Source: Brachyhypopomus gauderio (lineage: Eukaryota; Chordata; Actinopteri; Gymnotiformes; Hypopomidae). From it: a stretch of DNA of 64,000 bases. Numbering within the stretch: the first letter of the stretch is position 1; each line of letters opens with the position of its first letter. The DNA lies in NCBI RefSeq assembly GCF_052324685.1, contig NC_135222.1, positions 10,399,873-10,463,872 of the forward strand, given 5' to 3'. The position numbers and the translations under genes are program-made. This document shows positions 1-11,656 of the stretch, piece after piece. The notes beneath the pieces were generated by a model. The model was not told where the DNA came from, ran no database searches, and saw nothing but the letters and a program-made list of their open reading frames with translations.

Positions 1-124
1 AACTTTGAAAGCAAAACATGCAGTCATGCATGCATCAGCGTCAGCCTGTGATAGCTAATGCGTAGCAGTAGTAAAAACACCGGACAAGATGAATAGGGAA
101 TCGTGATCAAACAAACCTGCATTG

Positions 125-495
125 GAGTGTATATGGGTGTGGTCGAATGTGTGGAGGCCGGCGCAGTGCTCCTACAGGAGGACTCATGTAGAATAGACCA
201 CCCAGTGTGTTACTTCTCAAAGAAGTTTGCTAGACACCAATTGGCCTATAGCACCATAGAGAAGGAAGCATTAGCTCTCCTTTTGGCCTTACAACATTTT
301 GAGGTTTACCTGGGTAGTAGTTCTGAACCTATTTTTGTGTTCACGGATCACAATCCTTTGACTTTCTTGCATCGAATGTCCAATCTGAACCAACGCCTTA
401 TGCGCTGGTCCCTTATTATCCAAGGTTTTAACATTTGTATTAAACACAAACGGGGCTCTGAGAATGTTGTGGCAGATACCCTCTCTAGGTGTTAA
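125..495 (+). pseudogene. RNase H domain of a Ty3/gypsy-type polyprotein (N-truncated)
   Basis: The frame has gypsy RNase H hallmarks: AGAVLLQED, the YSTIEKEALAL block, FTDHNPLTFL with the catalytic aspartate of the TDH motif, and a VADTLSR ending. It stops at TAA 493-495. Only about 120 residues remain and RT is absent upstream, so it is a 5'-truncated remnant. About 60 bases downstream a G-rich tract (545-558) abuts the LTR, so no integrase follows. No independent function is expected. Confidence 0.85.
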
Positions 496-558
496 TTGGA
501 ATGTGTTGGGTTACCTGTGATTTGGTGGGAGGTCTCACACTTATGGGGGGGGGGGGGG

Positions 559-1181
559 TGTTATGTCCTATGAAAGTGTTTGTGTATTGTGTTTGCTGTC
601 TGTTCCGTGCAAGACTCCGCTCCAGACTCCATTCCACCCTGCACTATATAAGGCCCTTCCCGGTACCTCCCAGTGAGACATTTTTGCTCCTTGGTGGTGT
701 TGGTTGTTTGTAATTAGTATTCTGCATTTGTACCTCATCTTAGAACTCTGGTTTTTGACTGCTTTGAACTTGTTTATGCTTTTTGCCTTTGCCCCTGTTG
801 GATTGTCTGCCGGTTGTACATTTTGTAAATATTCTACGTGTTGTTGGTGTTCTGGTAAGTAGGGAGTGGCTGCCATTTTGTTTTGGGATTTGGGTTTGTT
901 TGTATGGTTTTTTGTTAGGGAGTTAGTGTAGTACTGTATGTTTGTTTTCTGTTAGAGTAATTAGTGTTTGGTTTATTTTATAGTTCAGTTCTGTTTGTTA
1001 TGTTGGCCTGGGCCACTCCTGAAGCTGAGACCAGTTACGTGTATGTATATATCTTGTAAAATACAATTTCTGTATAATACACCTTTAACCACCCACTCCT
1101 GTTGTCCCATCATCACTAACATTCGCACTGCTGTTCACATACACCACTGTTACGGTCCTCACGCCTAGACAGGCCGTAACA
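559..1181 (+). repeat. Long terminal repeat (623 bp)
   Basis: It begins TGTTATG after a polypurine run and ends CGTAACA, so the ends are TG...CA with short inverted ends. A TATA-like stretch (ACTATATAAGG, near 641) precedes a pyrimidine-rich region, and a tRNA-type primer site follows. No second copy of this LTR was seen in the window. Confidence 0.8.
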
Positions 1182-1185
1182 GAAT

Positions 1186-1198
1186 TGGGGGCTCGTCC
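1186..1198 (+). other. Primer-binding site, tRNA-Pro type
   Basis: TGGGGGCTCGTCC lies four bases past the LTR end. It matches the first 13 bases of the proline-tRNA primer site used by many retroelements. The following bases (TCC) diverge from the usual GGGAT. Confidence 0.6.
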
Positions 1199-1287
1199 TC
1201 CTTTCTTTTGGCTCTTTGTTTGCTGCTTCTTTTGGTTTTGGCTGGTGGGTTTTGTTCTTTGTGGGTGGGGGTGTGTGTGTATGTAAA

Positions 1288-1965
1288 ATGCCGGACTTTG
1301 ACCTTACCCAGTTCACTGTTTATCCGACTCTTGAACAGTTTGATGTTTGTCGCAAGGTTGACTTATTGTTGGTGGCTGATTTCTTTAGTGTGGATGTGCC
1401 TCGTTTGGCTCCCAAGAGAGAGATTAAGAGGATTTTGGAGGCACAGTTGGTTAAGGACGGGATCTTGCCAGACCGAGACAAATCGCCTGGTGTTGCACCG
1501 AGCTTGGCCCAGGGGCTGGAAGCAGCGGAGGCTGTAACCGACTTCATGGCTAGGCCCAGCATGGAACCTGGTGTTTACCGTTCTCATGAGGTGGATCCTG
1601 TGCTAGCAGTGAAACTGAAGGAGCTAGAGCTGGAAATTAAGATACAGGAACGCAAGGCAGAGCTACTCAGAGTCAGGGGGTTGCAAGTGGAGGCTGACAA
1701 AGAGATTACCCTGAAGAGGTTGAGTATGGGCTTGGAGAAACCTATACCTCATCCTCGGAAGGTATCCTCACCAGCACCAGTTCCCCTTTCTCACGTGAGC
1801 TCACCAGTCCCTATGCCTCGTTCCTCACGTACATCTACAAGTCCAGCAAGCCCAACCGTGAGTACTGCTTTTGATATCAGTAGACATATTGGCCTAGTTC
1901 CTGTGTTCAGGGAAAATGAGGTAGATGCCTATTTCCCCATTTTTGAGCGCATAGCCACCACTTAG
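1288..1965 (+). pseudogene. gag-like reading frame, N-terminal part
   Basis: An ATG at 1288, the first after the LTR leader, opens a 226-codon frame beginning MPDFDLTQF. A charged, probably coiled-coil segment (KELELEIKIQERKAELL) is followed by a Ser/Pro-rich linker, typical of gag. The frame ends at TAG 1963-1965, and related gag sequence resumes shortly after in another frame, so a small indel near 1960 split the gene. Confidence 0.75.
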
Positions 1966-2026
1966 TTGGCCACAGAGTCTTTGGTCGCTGCTGCTACAGT
2001 GTAAACTTGTAGGAAAAGCGCAGGAA

Positions 2027-3478
2027 GTGTGTTCCTCTCTGTCTCTTGAACAGAGCTTAGATTATGACATTGTAAAATCCACTATATTGAAAGCATACGA
2101 GTTAGTACCTGAAGCCTATCGACAGAACTTCAGGCGTCTGGCTAAAACCCAGAGCCAGACCTTTGTTGAGTTTGCTAGAGAGAAATCTCTCCTATTTGAT
2201 AAGTGGTGTGCAGCCGGCAGTGTAACAACTCTTGATCAACTCAGAGAGCTTGTGTTGCTAGAAGAGTTTAAGAATTGCCTTCCTGAGAAAATGGTGGTCT
2301 ACCTTAATGAACAGAAGGTAGTTAATTTGTCTTCTGCTGCTACATTGGCAGACGAATTTGTGCTGACACACAAAACTGTATTTCATTTGACTCCCCGAAG
2401 TGTAAACCCTAGTCGACCTGTTATGTCCAGACCTGTTGCTTCTTCAGAGTCTCGGGAAAACACTTCAGCCACAGACAAACGGGAATGTTTTTATTGTCAT
2501 ATGCAAGGCCATCTCATTGCTGCATGTCCTAATTTGAAGCGTAAAAATGATCGTCAAAACCCTACTGTGAAGAAAGTCAATGCTTTTAGTTCCAGCACTA
2601 CAGAGGAGACACTAGGATGTCGAGCCACTGTTTCAGCCACAGTAGACCCTGTGTTTAAACCATTTGTGTTTTCTGGGACTACCTCACTAACTGAGGATTG
2701 TACACATAAACAGCCCATATCCATCCTACGGGACACTGGGGCTGCTCAGTCATTTATTTTGGAGAGTGTGTTGCCATTCTCTGTAGAGTCTTATTGTGGT
2801 AGTGATGTGCTTGTCCAAGGAATAGAACTTGGAGTACTTAGGGTTCCTCTGCATCGTGTATATCTATGTACTGAGGCACTTACTGGCTATGTTAAAGTTG
2901 CAGTCAGTTCTAAACTGCCTGTCACAGGTGTGTCGTTTATTCTGGGCAATGATCTTGCTGGTGGTACACTGTTCACTCTACCAGAAGTGGTAGATGAACC
3001 TGTGGATGTTTCACTCGATAAAGACTTTGATGCAGTGTTTCCTACATGTGTTTTGACTCGTGCACAGGCACGTAAATTCGGTGACATAGATTTGGCAGAG
3101 ACATTTATGAATCCTAACCCTGTTGTGCCCCCTAGTCCTGTTCCTGAAGTGAATAGGGATATTAGCAAATGTGAGTTGGTATCACAAGTAGAGGAGTCCA
3201 GTGTTCCTCCTCCTGTTACTAGAACAGCATTAATCAGAGCACAAAGGGCTGATCCAAGCCTGGTCCCTTTCTTTAATGCAGTTACGGAAAACCCTCTCTC
3301 ACTAGACACTCGTGTGACATATTTTTATACAGATGGAGTCCTGATGAGAAAATGGTCTCCAGCAAATGCCAGTGGTGTGTGGGATGATGTGCACCAAATA
3401 GTAGTTCCCCAACCATTTAGAACGCATGTTTTGTCCTTAGCCCATGACCACCCCTTGTCGGGTCATTTAGGCATTTGA
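2027..3478 (+). pseudogene. gag C-terminus, zinc knuckle, aspartic protease and integrase N-terminus
   Basis: A 483-codon open frame. It carries a capsid-like helical region, a CCHC-type knuckle (CFYCHMQGHLIAAC, near 2487-2530), the retroelement protease signature DTGAAQSF (near 2731), a spacer with VLTRAQARK, then the linker and first histidines of an integrase zinc domain (HDHPLSGHLGI). The frame ends in TGA at 3476-3478, inside what should be continuous integrase. RT and RNase H are not between protease and integrase. Confidence 0.85.
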
Positions 3479-3698
3479 AAAACAGTTCAGCGTCTATTGC
3501 AGCATTTCTTTTGGCCAGCAATGAAATCTGATGTTGTTAGTCATTGTCGGTCTTGCCATACCTGTCAACTTGTTGGGAAGCCAAATCAGGCCATTCCTTC
3601 TGCTCCTCTCTGTCCCATACCTGTGGTAGGAGATCCATTTGAACGGTTGTTGATAGACTGTGTTGGACCTTTACCGAAGTCTCGTTCAGGAAATATAA
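3479..3698 (+). pseudogene. Integrase zinc-finger and start of catalytic core (truncated)
   Basis: In the same frame past the stop, sequence encodes HFFWPAMKSDVV, the cysteine pair CRSCHTC that completes the HHCC zinc finger, and the start of the catalytic core (LLIDCVGPLPKS, with the first catalytic aspartate). Homology ends in an A-rich run at 3691-3706, so the rest of the core is missing. Confidence 0.8.
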
Positions 3699-3739
3699 AA
3701 AAAAAACCAAACCTGCATTGTTTTTACATTATTTTGTAG

Positions 3740-4930
3740 TTCTTCAATGATAACGCTGTAGTTACATTACACATAGGTTGCTGAAATCTTATGCATGCGT
3801 GTCTGCATCAGAAATGCTGATATGTTATGCTTAAATAAGAGTTTGGTGGTGCGGAAACCTAGGGTGTTGAGAGTGTTAATTTAGTCGTGAAAATACTAAA
3901 ACACACCCTTGGCAGGAGGAGGCGACCGTCTCCCGCACCCACCCCCCACTCGGCCTACGGCTCCGCAGTCCACCTTTAGTGGACTGGTTACACACTTTCA
4001 AGAGCGTCTGCAAGAGAAAGCTGCCCCCCTCTCACAGACCATAGTTCATATACTATTTTGCTACATGATGACATCATATTTCCATGACATGAGTTAAGCA
4101 TGTTAGGTCTCATTGGTGGCCCACGTGAGGTGAGGTGAGGGTAATTTGGCCATGGTCTTCTTGTTCCTCCAGTCCATCAGATGCACCATTCTGACGCAGC
4201 TCATCCTTATCTACAGACCAGAAACCATCAGGGAGATTAACTACCTAGCTGGTTATTTGTTTTACCATAGTTCATAGTATTTGGAGCTTCCAGCTGCCTA
4301 AATGCGTTGATAAGTGAAAAAATAAACATGAAACAGACCCTACTGACAGCCAATCACAATTCACATCATAAAAACAGCCACAGCCAATCCTGTTTGGGTC
4401 CCTCCCACGACTGTCAAAAATCAAACGATCTGCTCCGCAAGCAGCCGTATAGAGAGAGAGTCGCGACAACGGAAGTTCAAAACGCTTGATGGTCACGTGA
4501 TTCACGGAGGCTTCAGATAGTTCCAGGAAGTTCAATTTGAGCGCATAAACACAGAGACAGAACTGCGATTTGAGGATTATTGTGAACATATGGCGACCAA
4601 CTTTAGGCTAATTTTAGAGCACATTGCTGTTTAATGCCTTGATTGTTTTATAATTGTTATATATTACGTTCATTTATATATTTAGAGGGACAGGAAGGGG
4701 TGAGAAATTCAGATTTGATTAATTTTCTAACATTAACATATCTTTAAATCATGGTGATTTCTGTAATCCCATGGTATTGGGGACCTAAGTAATCTAAATG
4801 ACTAATGTACATTTTCTGACAGAAGGAAAAAATTCTTTGACTTCATTGTGCAGAAATATGCTTTAAAAGGGTACATTAAAACACATTACATTTACATCCA
4901 GACAGTATGACATATTAAAACACATTGATA

Positions 4931-4935
<5 letters not shown>
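3740..4935. other. No gene recognised
   Basis: No convincing exon or complete repeat was seen. Near 4445-4475 a CpG-bearing stretch (GAGAGAGAGTCGCGAC) resembles, in reverse complement, the stretch near 14165-14190, so both are probably pieces of one dispersed repeat. Open frames here are short and without recognisable motifs. Confidence 0.5.

Positions 4936-5002
<67 letters not shown>
4936..5002. repeat. (TA)n microsatellite
   Basis: About 33 uninterrupted AT/TA units. The apparent Tyr-Ile peptide frame across it is an artefact of the repeat. Confidence 0.95.
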
Positions 5003-5005
<3 letters not shown>

Positions 5006-5117
5006 CTTGTCTTTTTAATACACTTATTTACAGCAATTAATTCATTAAATAAATCTCTAATAATCTCAAATATGAATATCATGTCAAGTCAGACTCGGGT
5101 GCAGGGTGAGGGTGCTA

Positions 5118-6735
<1,618 letters not shown>

Positions 6736-6737
6736 TA

Positions 6738-6778
6738 TCTAGTTGCAGGCTCCATTGAATCCCCTATGGTTCTTTGGC
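6738..6778. other. Short spacer between Tc1 and piggyBac insertions
   Basis: Forty-one bases between the TA of the Tc1 element and the TTAA of the piggyBac element, so two unrelated transposons lie almost side by side. Confidence 0.7.
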
Positions 6779-6782
6779 TTAA

Positions 6783-6922
6783 CACTAGAAGCGCCGCGCC
6801 TCATTTACATACTTATACCTAGAAGCGCGGAGGGCCGGTCATCTGACCGATTTCACCACCTCCTACTAGCGCCGTGTTGTTTTCACCTACTTAAAGCGCG
6901 CCTCGGGCGGTCAAAAGACCGC
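6783..6922. repeat. piggyBac left end with subterminal repeats
   Basis: Terminal CACTAGAAGCGCC is followed by CCTAGAAGCGCGG (6818-6830), palindrome CGGTCATCTGACCG (6836-6849), ACTAGCGCCG (about 6865-6874) and GCGGTCAAAAGACCGC (6907-6922). Their mirrored occurrence at the right end suggests transposase-binding sites. Confidence 0.7.
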
Positions 6923-7876
6923 TGAGTCTTTACACAGGGGAGCTGGTACTGACACATAATTAACGCTAGATGGCGTTTTGCACAAAAGGAAGAATGAGCC
7001 GCCCAAACAAAATATTCGTAATGGTGACATTTGCACGTAACGTCAATATGTTAACAAATTAATGTGACTAAACCTTTTAGAATCAGTGCCTTGTGACCTT
7101 GTTCTCAGTAGCTTTCCCATTGTCAGTTTTGTTTAGTTTCATATTGCATTTCCTGGTTTGTGCGAAAACGTAAATGCAAAATATAGTTTCAGTTTTGTTT
7201 CTTGGTTAGTGTAATAGTTTGCTTGGTTAGTGTAATAGTTTGCTTATTTGTCTGTGTGTTATTCTGTTGGCATATATGTCACTATATTATCATGTACGTT
7301 CGCCACACCACTAACCCACTGGCCCGCACCCCCACTGTGAAGCGTTCACGTCTTTTGTCTTGCTAATGCTACAGACTGCGCTGCAGCCTTCCACCCCCAC
7401 ATCCACAAAAAGCTTGTTCGATACTCAGAGTAGCAAAGTGAAGCCCGTAGACCGAGCTAAAGCAAGTTTGTTTGTATACTCAATGTTACGCCATTTCAAG
7501 TTTTAATGTCTAAAAGTTGTGTATGTTAGTGAATTGTAGGCTATGGTGAACATAACAAATCTACAAATAAATGTCTATAATGTTTTGTGTTAGACAAAGA
7601 ACAAAAAGCATAAATAGGCAAAATAATTACAAAAATATCATTATAAAAGGTAGGCTATGTACCTTTGCGTAACAAAACGCAAAATTATTAAAATGATACG
7701 GATGGCTTCACGAATATAGTTGCCTCTGTCCTCTCTAATGTTCACTTTTTTATCTTGCCGTATTGTGTTGCCGTTTCAAATGAGGTGTTTGATCGGTGAA
7801 TAGCCGATGTGTGATCCCACGTCCTAACGACCGTGTTATCACCGAGCGTTATCACCATTCGGTGATTTACATGTAT

Positions 7877-8712
7877 CGTATATTGCATAAGTTTCGTTCC
7901 CCACCTCAAATTAAGTTCCATTTATGTAGTGAATTGTGAACTTGAGAATAAACCTCCGCCGCTGTGGTTAATGTTCATGCACTGTTTGAACAATATTTAT
8001 TAATTACAGCCAGGTTTTGGAGGTTGTAGAACACAGCTACAGGCCAACAACGGGTGCATCCCGTCTCTCTTTAGCGTATATTGCATAAGTTTCGTTCACC
8101 ACCTCAAATTAAGTTCCATTTATGTAGTGAATTGTGAACTTGAGAATAAACCTCCACCGCTGTGGTTAATGTTCATGCACTGTTTGAACAATATTTATTA
8201 ATTACAGCCAGGTTTTGGAGGTTGTAGAACACAGCTACAGGCCAACAACGGGTGCATCCCGTCTCTCTTTAGCGTATATTGCATAAGTTTCGTTCACCAC
8301 CTCAAATTAAGTTCCATTTATGTAGTGAATTGTGAACTTGAGAATAAACCTCCACCGCTGTGGTTAATGTTCATGCACTGTTTGAACAATATTTATTAAT
8401 TACAGCCAGGTTTTGGAGGTTGTAGAACACAGCTACAGGCCAACAACGGGTGCATCCCGTCTCTCTTTAGCGTATATTGCATAAGTTTCGTTCACCACCT
8501 CAAATTAAGTTCCATTTATGTAGTGAATTGTGAACTTGAGAATAAACCTCCACCGCTGTGGTTAATGTTCATGCACTGTTTGAACAATATTTATTAATTA
8601 CAGCCAGGTTTTGGAGGTTGTAGAACACAGCTACAGGCCAACAACGGGTGCATCCCGTCTCTCTTTAGCGTATATTGCATAAGTTTCGTTCACCACCTCA
8701 AATTAAGTTCCC
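7877..8712. repeat. 198-bp tandem array, four copies plus a partial, homologous to the transposase gene
   Basis: The phrase CGTATATTGCATAAG recurs at 7877, 8075, 8273, 8471 and 8669, an exact 198-bp period. The copies are nearly identical (for example CCCCACC against CACCACC in copy one). About 130 bp of each unit matches 8973-9103 inside the transposase gene, sharing TGCACTGTTTGAACAATAT, CAGCCAGGT and GGAGGTTGTAGAA. The array is therefore partly built from the 3' coding region. Confidence 0.9.
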
Positions 8713-8745
8713 TTTGTTTTGATTTGTGTGTCAGCTTCACACAAC

Positions 8746-10362
8746 TCAACATTCAAAACACAGCTTAGGTGCAGTCTTTGCACATTTGCCACAGACCAGT
8801 CGCTTACATGTCTGGCAGATGTCATACGTTTTGTTCCCTGAACATCTGCCGACTTGGCATTGTTTTCTTTTTGAGGGCGGGCAAGGAGCTTCAGGTAAAA
8901 TTCGCTTTTGTGCCACTGCCCTAGCCGCTTTCGCCATTTTCTGCTGTGCACACAGCTCCTTTACCAACTCGAGAATAAACCTTCGTCTGCTCAGGTTAAC
9001 GTTCATGCACTGTTTGAACAATATATGTGCATTTATTGCAGCCAGGTCTAGGAGGTTGTAGAAAACCGCGACAGGCCAACGACGGGTGCCTCCCTTCACC
9101 GAATACAGTCGTGCCATTTGATCCATAACATCAACGCCACATTTAGTCGTGTTGTAATATGAAACAGTTTCAGGCAGTTTCTTTGCGCCATTATCAATTG
9201 AAACTGTCTGATGCATTGAGCTCAGGATGCATACATTTTTTTTAGGTTTTGCCTGGTAAATCGTTAGAGTTATTTTTCCAGCCCGCAACACCTTGGTGGA
9301 AAATCTTTCAGACTGTGCCTGTGTACATGGGGGCATCTCACGTCTCATTTTATTCATCGTACCAACAATAGTGGTTTTGTTCGCCAAAAGGGTGTTTGCA
9401 AGTGCCAATGAAGTGAAGAAATTGTCAGTCGTTACATTTCTTCCTTTACCCATGAAAGGCTCCATCAAACGCAACACAATATTTTCAGACAACCGTTGAC
9501 CAGCCGGCCTGCTTTCATCTTTCCCTAGATAGGGAATGGCGTTCAACATATATTTTGTTTCAACATCAGCGGCCACCCAGAACTTAATCCCAAATTTATC
9601 GGGTTTATTGGCCATGTACTGAGTGAAACGACAGCGAGCTTTAGTTGGGAACAGTTGCTCATCAACAGTTATGTTCTCACCGGGCGTGTAAGAAGCAATG
9701 CTGTTTTTCACAAATTTATCAAATATCTCCGAGATCATAGCAAATTTATCAGTCGCAAGGCGGGCAGCCCTTGTGCTCTTGTCATCAAAGCGCAGATAGC
9801 GCATGATATCTCTGAATGTCTGTCTAGACATTGTCTCTTTGAAAATGGGATTTCCTAAGTCAGCAGACCAGTATTCATCAAGTTTCATGCTTTTACCGGC
9901 TGTTATACCTCTCAAATAAACGAGACCCACAAATGCTTTCAGTTCGTCAGCTGTTAGTTTGAACTGAGCATTATTTCGTTCAGCCTCTGCCTCTGTGTAT
10001 TTCAGAATTGCGCCCCACATTTCTGTGTCAATCAAACACAGTAAGCTGGTCAGTGGACTTTTAATTTTGTCCTTGGCATAACACGTAGGCCCTGGGGTTT
10101 CTCTCACAATATTGCACTCTTGTGCTCTACCCCGAGGTTTGCCAGCAGTTTCAAACCACACCGTACCGTCTTTGGCCAGAAATGAGTCACCACCACACTC
10201 AGTTTCAGAGTCCGATTCTGAATCAGATTCAAGATTCAGATCCATTTCACTTTCGCCCTCTCCATCCGACACCTCACATTGTTCGCCCTCCGATTCCATC
10301 TCATCAATATTGCACAGCATGTCCAGCACTTGCTTTGGGGTGTACATGATTCTCTGTGCCAT
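8746..10362 (-). CDS. piggyBac-family transposase, 538 aa, apparently intact
   Basis: ATG at 10362 and TGA at 8746-8748. An acidic, serine-rich N-terminus (about 20-58) precedes the piggyBac transposase fold. The catalytic aspartates are present: D234 (ITVDEQLFPTK), D313 (VTTDNFFTS) and D411, with D414, in GVDVMDQM. The C-terminal 37 residues form the cysteine-rich domain (CQVGRC...CQTCKRLVCGKC...CFEC) that binds the transposon ends in this family. Length and domain order are normal and no stop or frameshift interrupts the frame. Because it lies between intact ends, it is more likely a mobile-element gene than a domesticated PGBD gene. Confidence 0.95.
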   Translation of the reverse strand: MAQRIMYTPKQVLDMLCNIDEMESEGEQCEVSDGEGESEMDLNLESDSESDSETECGGDSFLAKDGTVWFETAGKPRGRAQECNIVRETPGPTCYAKDKIKSPLTSLLCLIDTEMWGAILKYTEAEAERNNAQFKLTADELKAFVGLVYLRGITAGKSMKLDEYWSADLGNPIFKETMSRQTFRDIMRYLRFDDKSTRAARLATDKFAMISEIFDKFVKNSIASYTPGENITVDEQLFPTKARCRFTQYMANKPDKFGIKFWVAADVETKYMLNAIPYLGKDESRPAGQRLSENIVLRLMEPFMGKGRNVTTDNFFTSLALANTLLANKTTIVGTMNKMRREMPPCTQAQSERFSTKVLRAGKITLTIYQAKPKKNVCILSSMHQTVSIDNGAKKLPETVSYYNTTKCGVDVMDQMARLYSVKGGTRRWPVAVFYNLLDLAAINAHILFKQCMNVNLSRRRFILELVKELCAQQKMAKAARAVAQKRILPEAPCPPSKRKQCQVGRCSGNKTYDICQTCKRLVCGKCAKTAPKLCFEC

Positions 10363-10387
10363 TTTTATAATGCACTATGCAACCTTT

Positions 10388-10745
10388 CAAACGCCCAAAC
10401 CGAGGAGTCACGCAAACTGTGTTGCTGTTCGATCACCCAAACCGAGCTTTCAAGCAAACTGTGTTGCTGTTCAATCACCCAAACCGAGCTTTCAAGCAAA
10501 CTGTGTTGCTGTTCAAACGCCCAAACCGAGGAGTCACGCAAACTATGTTGCTGTTCAAACGCCAAAACCGAGCTTTCAAGCAAACTGTGTTGCTGTTCGA
10601 TCGCCCAAACCGAGCTTTCAAGCAAACTGTGTTGCTGTTCAAACGCCCAAACCGAGGAGTCACGCAAACTATGTTGCTGTTCAAACGCCAAAACCGAGCT
10701 TTCAAGCAAACTGTGTTGCTGTTCGATCGCCCAAGCAGAGTTTTC
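10388..10745. repeat. 42-bp minisatellite just upstream of the transposase start
   Basis: About 8.5 units beginning CAAACCGAG and ending near TGTTGCTGTTC. Two unit types alternate, one with GAGTCACGC and one with CTTTCAAGC. Because 42 is a multiple of three, open frames appear on both strands. These are repeat artefacts, not genes. Confidence 0.9.
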
Positions 10746-10774
10746 ACTCAAACTGTGTAGCCGCGTCCCGACGA

Positions 10775-10781
10775 ATTTATA
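10775..10781 (-). promoter_or_regulatory. Possible TATA box of the piggyBac transposase
   Basis: On the minus strand the sequence reads TATAAAT, about 30 bp before the upstream edge of the 42-bp array. If used, transcription would start near 10745 and the whole array would lie in the 5' untranslated region. Confidence 0.4.
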
Positions 10782-11544
10782 GCTCACGTTGCCTCATGAA
10801 TGCTATTGTGAATAAAGTGTTCATAACAGCACCGCCCATGCCATCATCTCAGTTTCGCTCGCAAAGGTATGCATTTACATACGTAACTTGCATTCTGCTT
10901 AATTCTTTTGTAATGCCAGTGTGTCAAAAGCAGCCATACATAATGTATGTATCTAACAGCTAGCCCTGGCGAAGAGGGATTATACCCGAGAGATCATTTC
11001 TTTGAGATATTGACTTGATAAGTAGGCTAATTACCATTCGCAGAATTCCTGCAAACTACTAAAGCATTTATTAGGCAAAGCAAGACGCTCTCACGGTTTG
11101 AAAACCATTGATGTAAACTTATATATAGTATATATTAAATAATATTAATAAATAAAGTATATATTTTAAGACTTTGGAAAGTGAAACACTTTCACTTTCG
11201 TTCAACGGACGAATTCCGTTTTGTCTTTACACAATAATCAGTTTGAACTTTGAATAATTTAGTTTTGAAAACTATTGATCTTTATTTAGTTATACTAAAT
11301 ATTAAATGACATACGAATCTTTGCGACACCCGCTGGCAGAAAAGAGAATCACAGTCTTGAAGTGTAGGCGACGACGACAATATTACAGAGATACGAGCGA
11401 AATCGATTGAAACTAGCATGTGCAGGGTTTCTTTTAACAATGTAAAAATACTAGTTTATTAAAAGGACAATTCTGGGAAAAGTCATGAAAGGAGGGTTCT
11501 GAAATTGGATCCAGTGCAAAGATATTATTATTTTTTGTGCTACT

Positions 11545-11656
11545 GCGGTCAAGTGACCGGTGCTCGGCGCTTCTAGGTATAATTAGGTCGACCAGAGGCG
11601 GCGCTTCTAGTAGACGTCACAGCGGTCAAATGACCGGAGCTTTGGCGCTTCTAGTG
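11545..11656. repeat. piggyBac right end with subterminal repeats
   Basis: Contains GCGGTCAAGTGACCG (11545-11559), CGGCGCTTCTAGG (11565-11577), GGCGCTTCTAGT (about 11599-11611), GCGGTCAAATGACCG (11622-11636) and the terminal GGCGCTTCTAGTG. These are the same two motifs as at the left end, inverted. Confidence 0.7.

Larger units (their letters stand above)
112..3720 (+). mobile_element. Ty3/gypsy-type retroelement fragment, order RNase H-LTR-gag-PR-IN, bounded by 13-bp direct repeats
   Basis: The segment reads RNase H (125-495), polypurine tract, LTR (559-1181), primer-binding site, gag, protease, then the start of integrase, where homology stops. The same 13-mer CAAACCTGCATTG lies at 112-124 and 3708-3720, and the right end just before it is A-rich (3691-3706). 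RNase H sits directly against the LTR, and protease is followed directly by integrase without RT. This fits an element with integrase upstream of RT, the order known from the Gmr1 clade of fish gypsy elements. The segment would then be the 3' end of one copy and the 5' end of the next sharing one LTR. Frameshifts and a stop show it is dead. Confidence 0.7.
6783..11656 (-). mobile_element. Complete piggyBac-family transposon (4874 bp)
   Basis: TTAA flanks both ends (6779-6782 and 11657-11660). The termini are a perfect 13-bp inverted repeat, CACTAGAAGCGCC. Subterminal copies of the TAGAAGCGC motif and of a CGGTCA..TGACCG palindrome occur near both ends. One uninterrupted minus-strand transposase frame lies inside, with a 198-bp tandem array downstream and a 42-bp array upstream of it. 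TTAA sites, ends and transposase all belong to piggyBac. Nothing visible is broken, so the element could be mobile or only recently silenced. Confidence 0.95.

Noticed and set aside
7877..8712. CRISPR-like array
   Set aside because: Units are head-to-tail with no unique spacers, in a eukaryotic transposon; it is a simple tandem array.
10112..10963. Long overlapping open frames on both strands across the 42-bp array
   Set aside because: They exist because the unit is a multiple of three and lacks stops. The 10112 frame also starts antisense inside the transposase gene.
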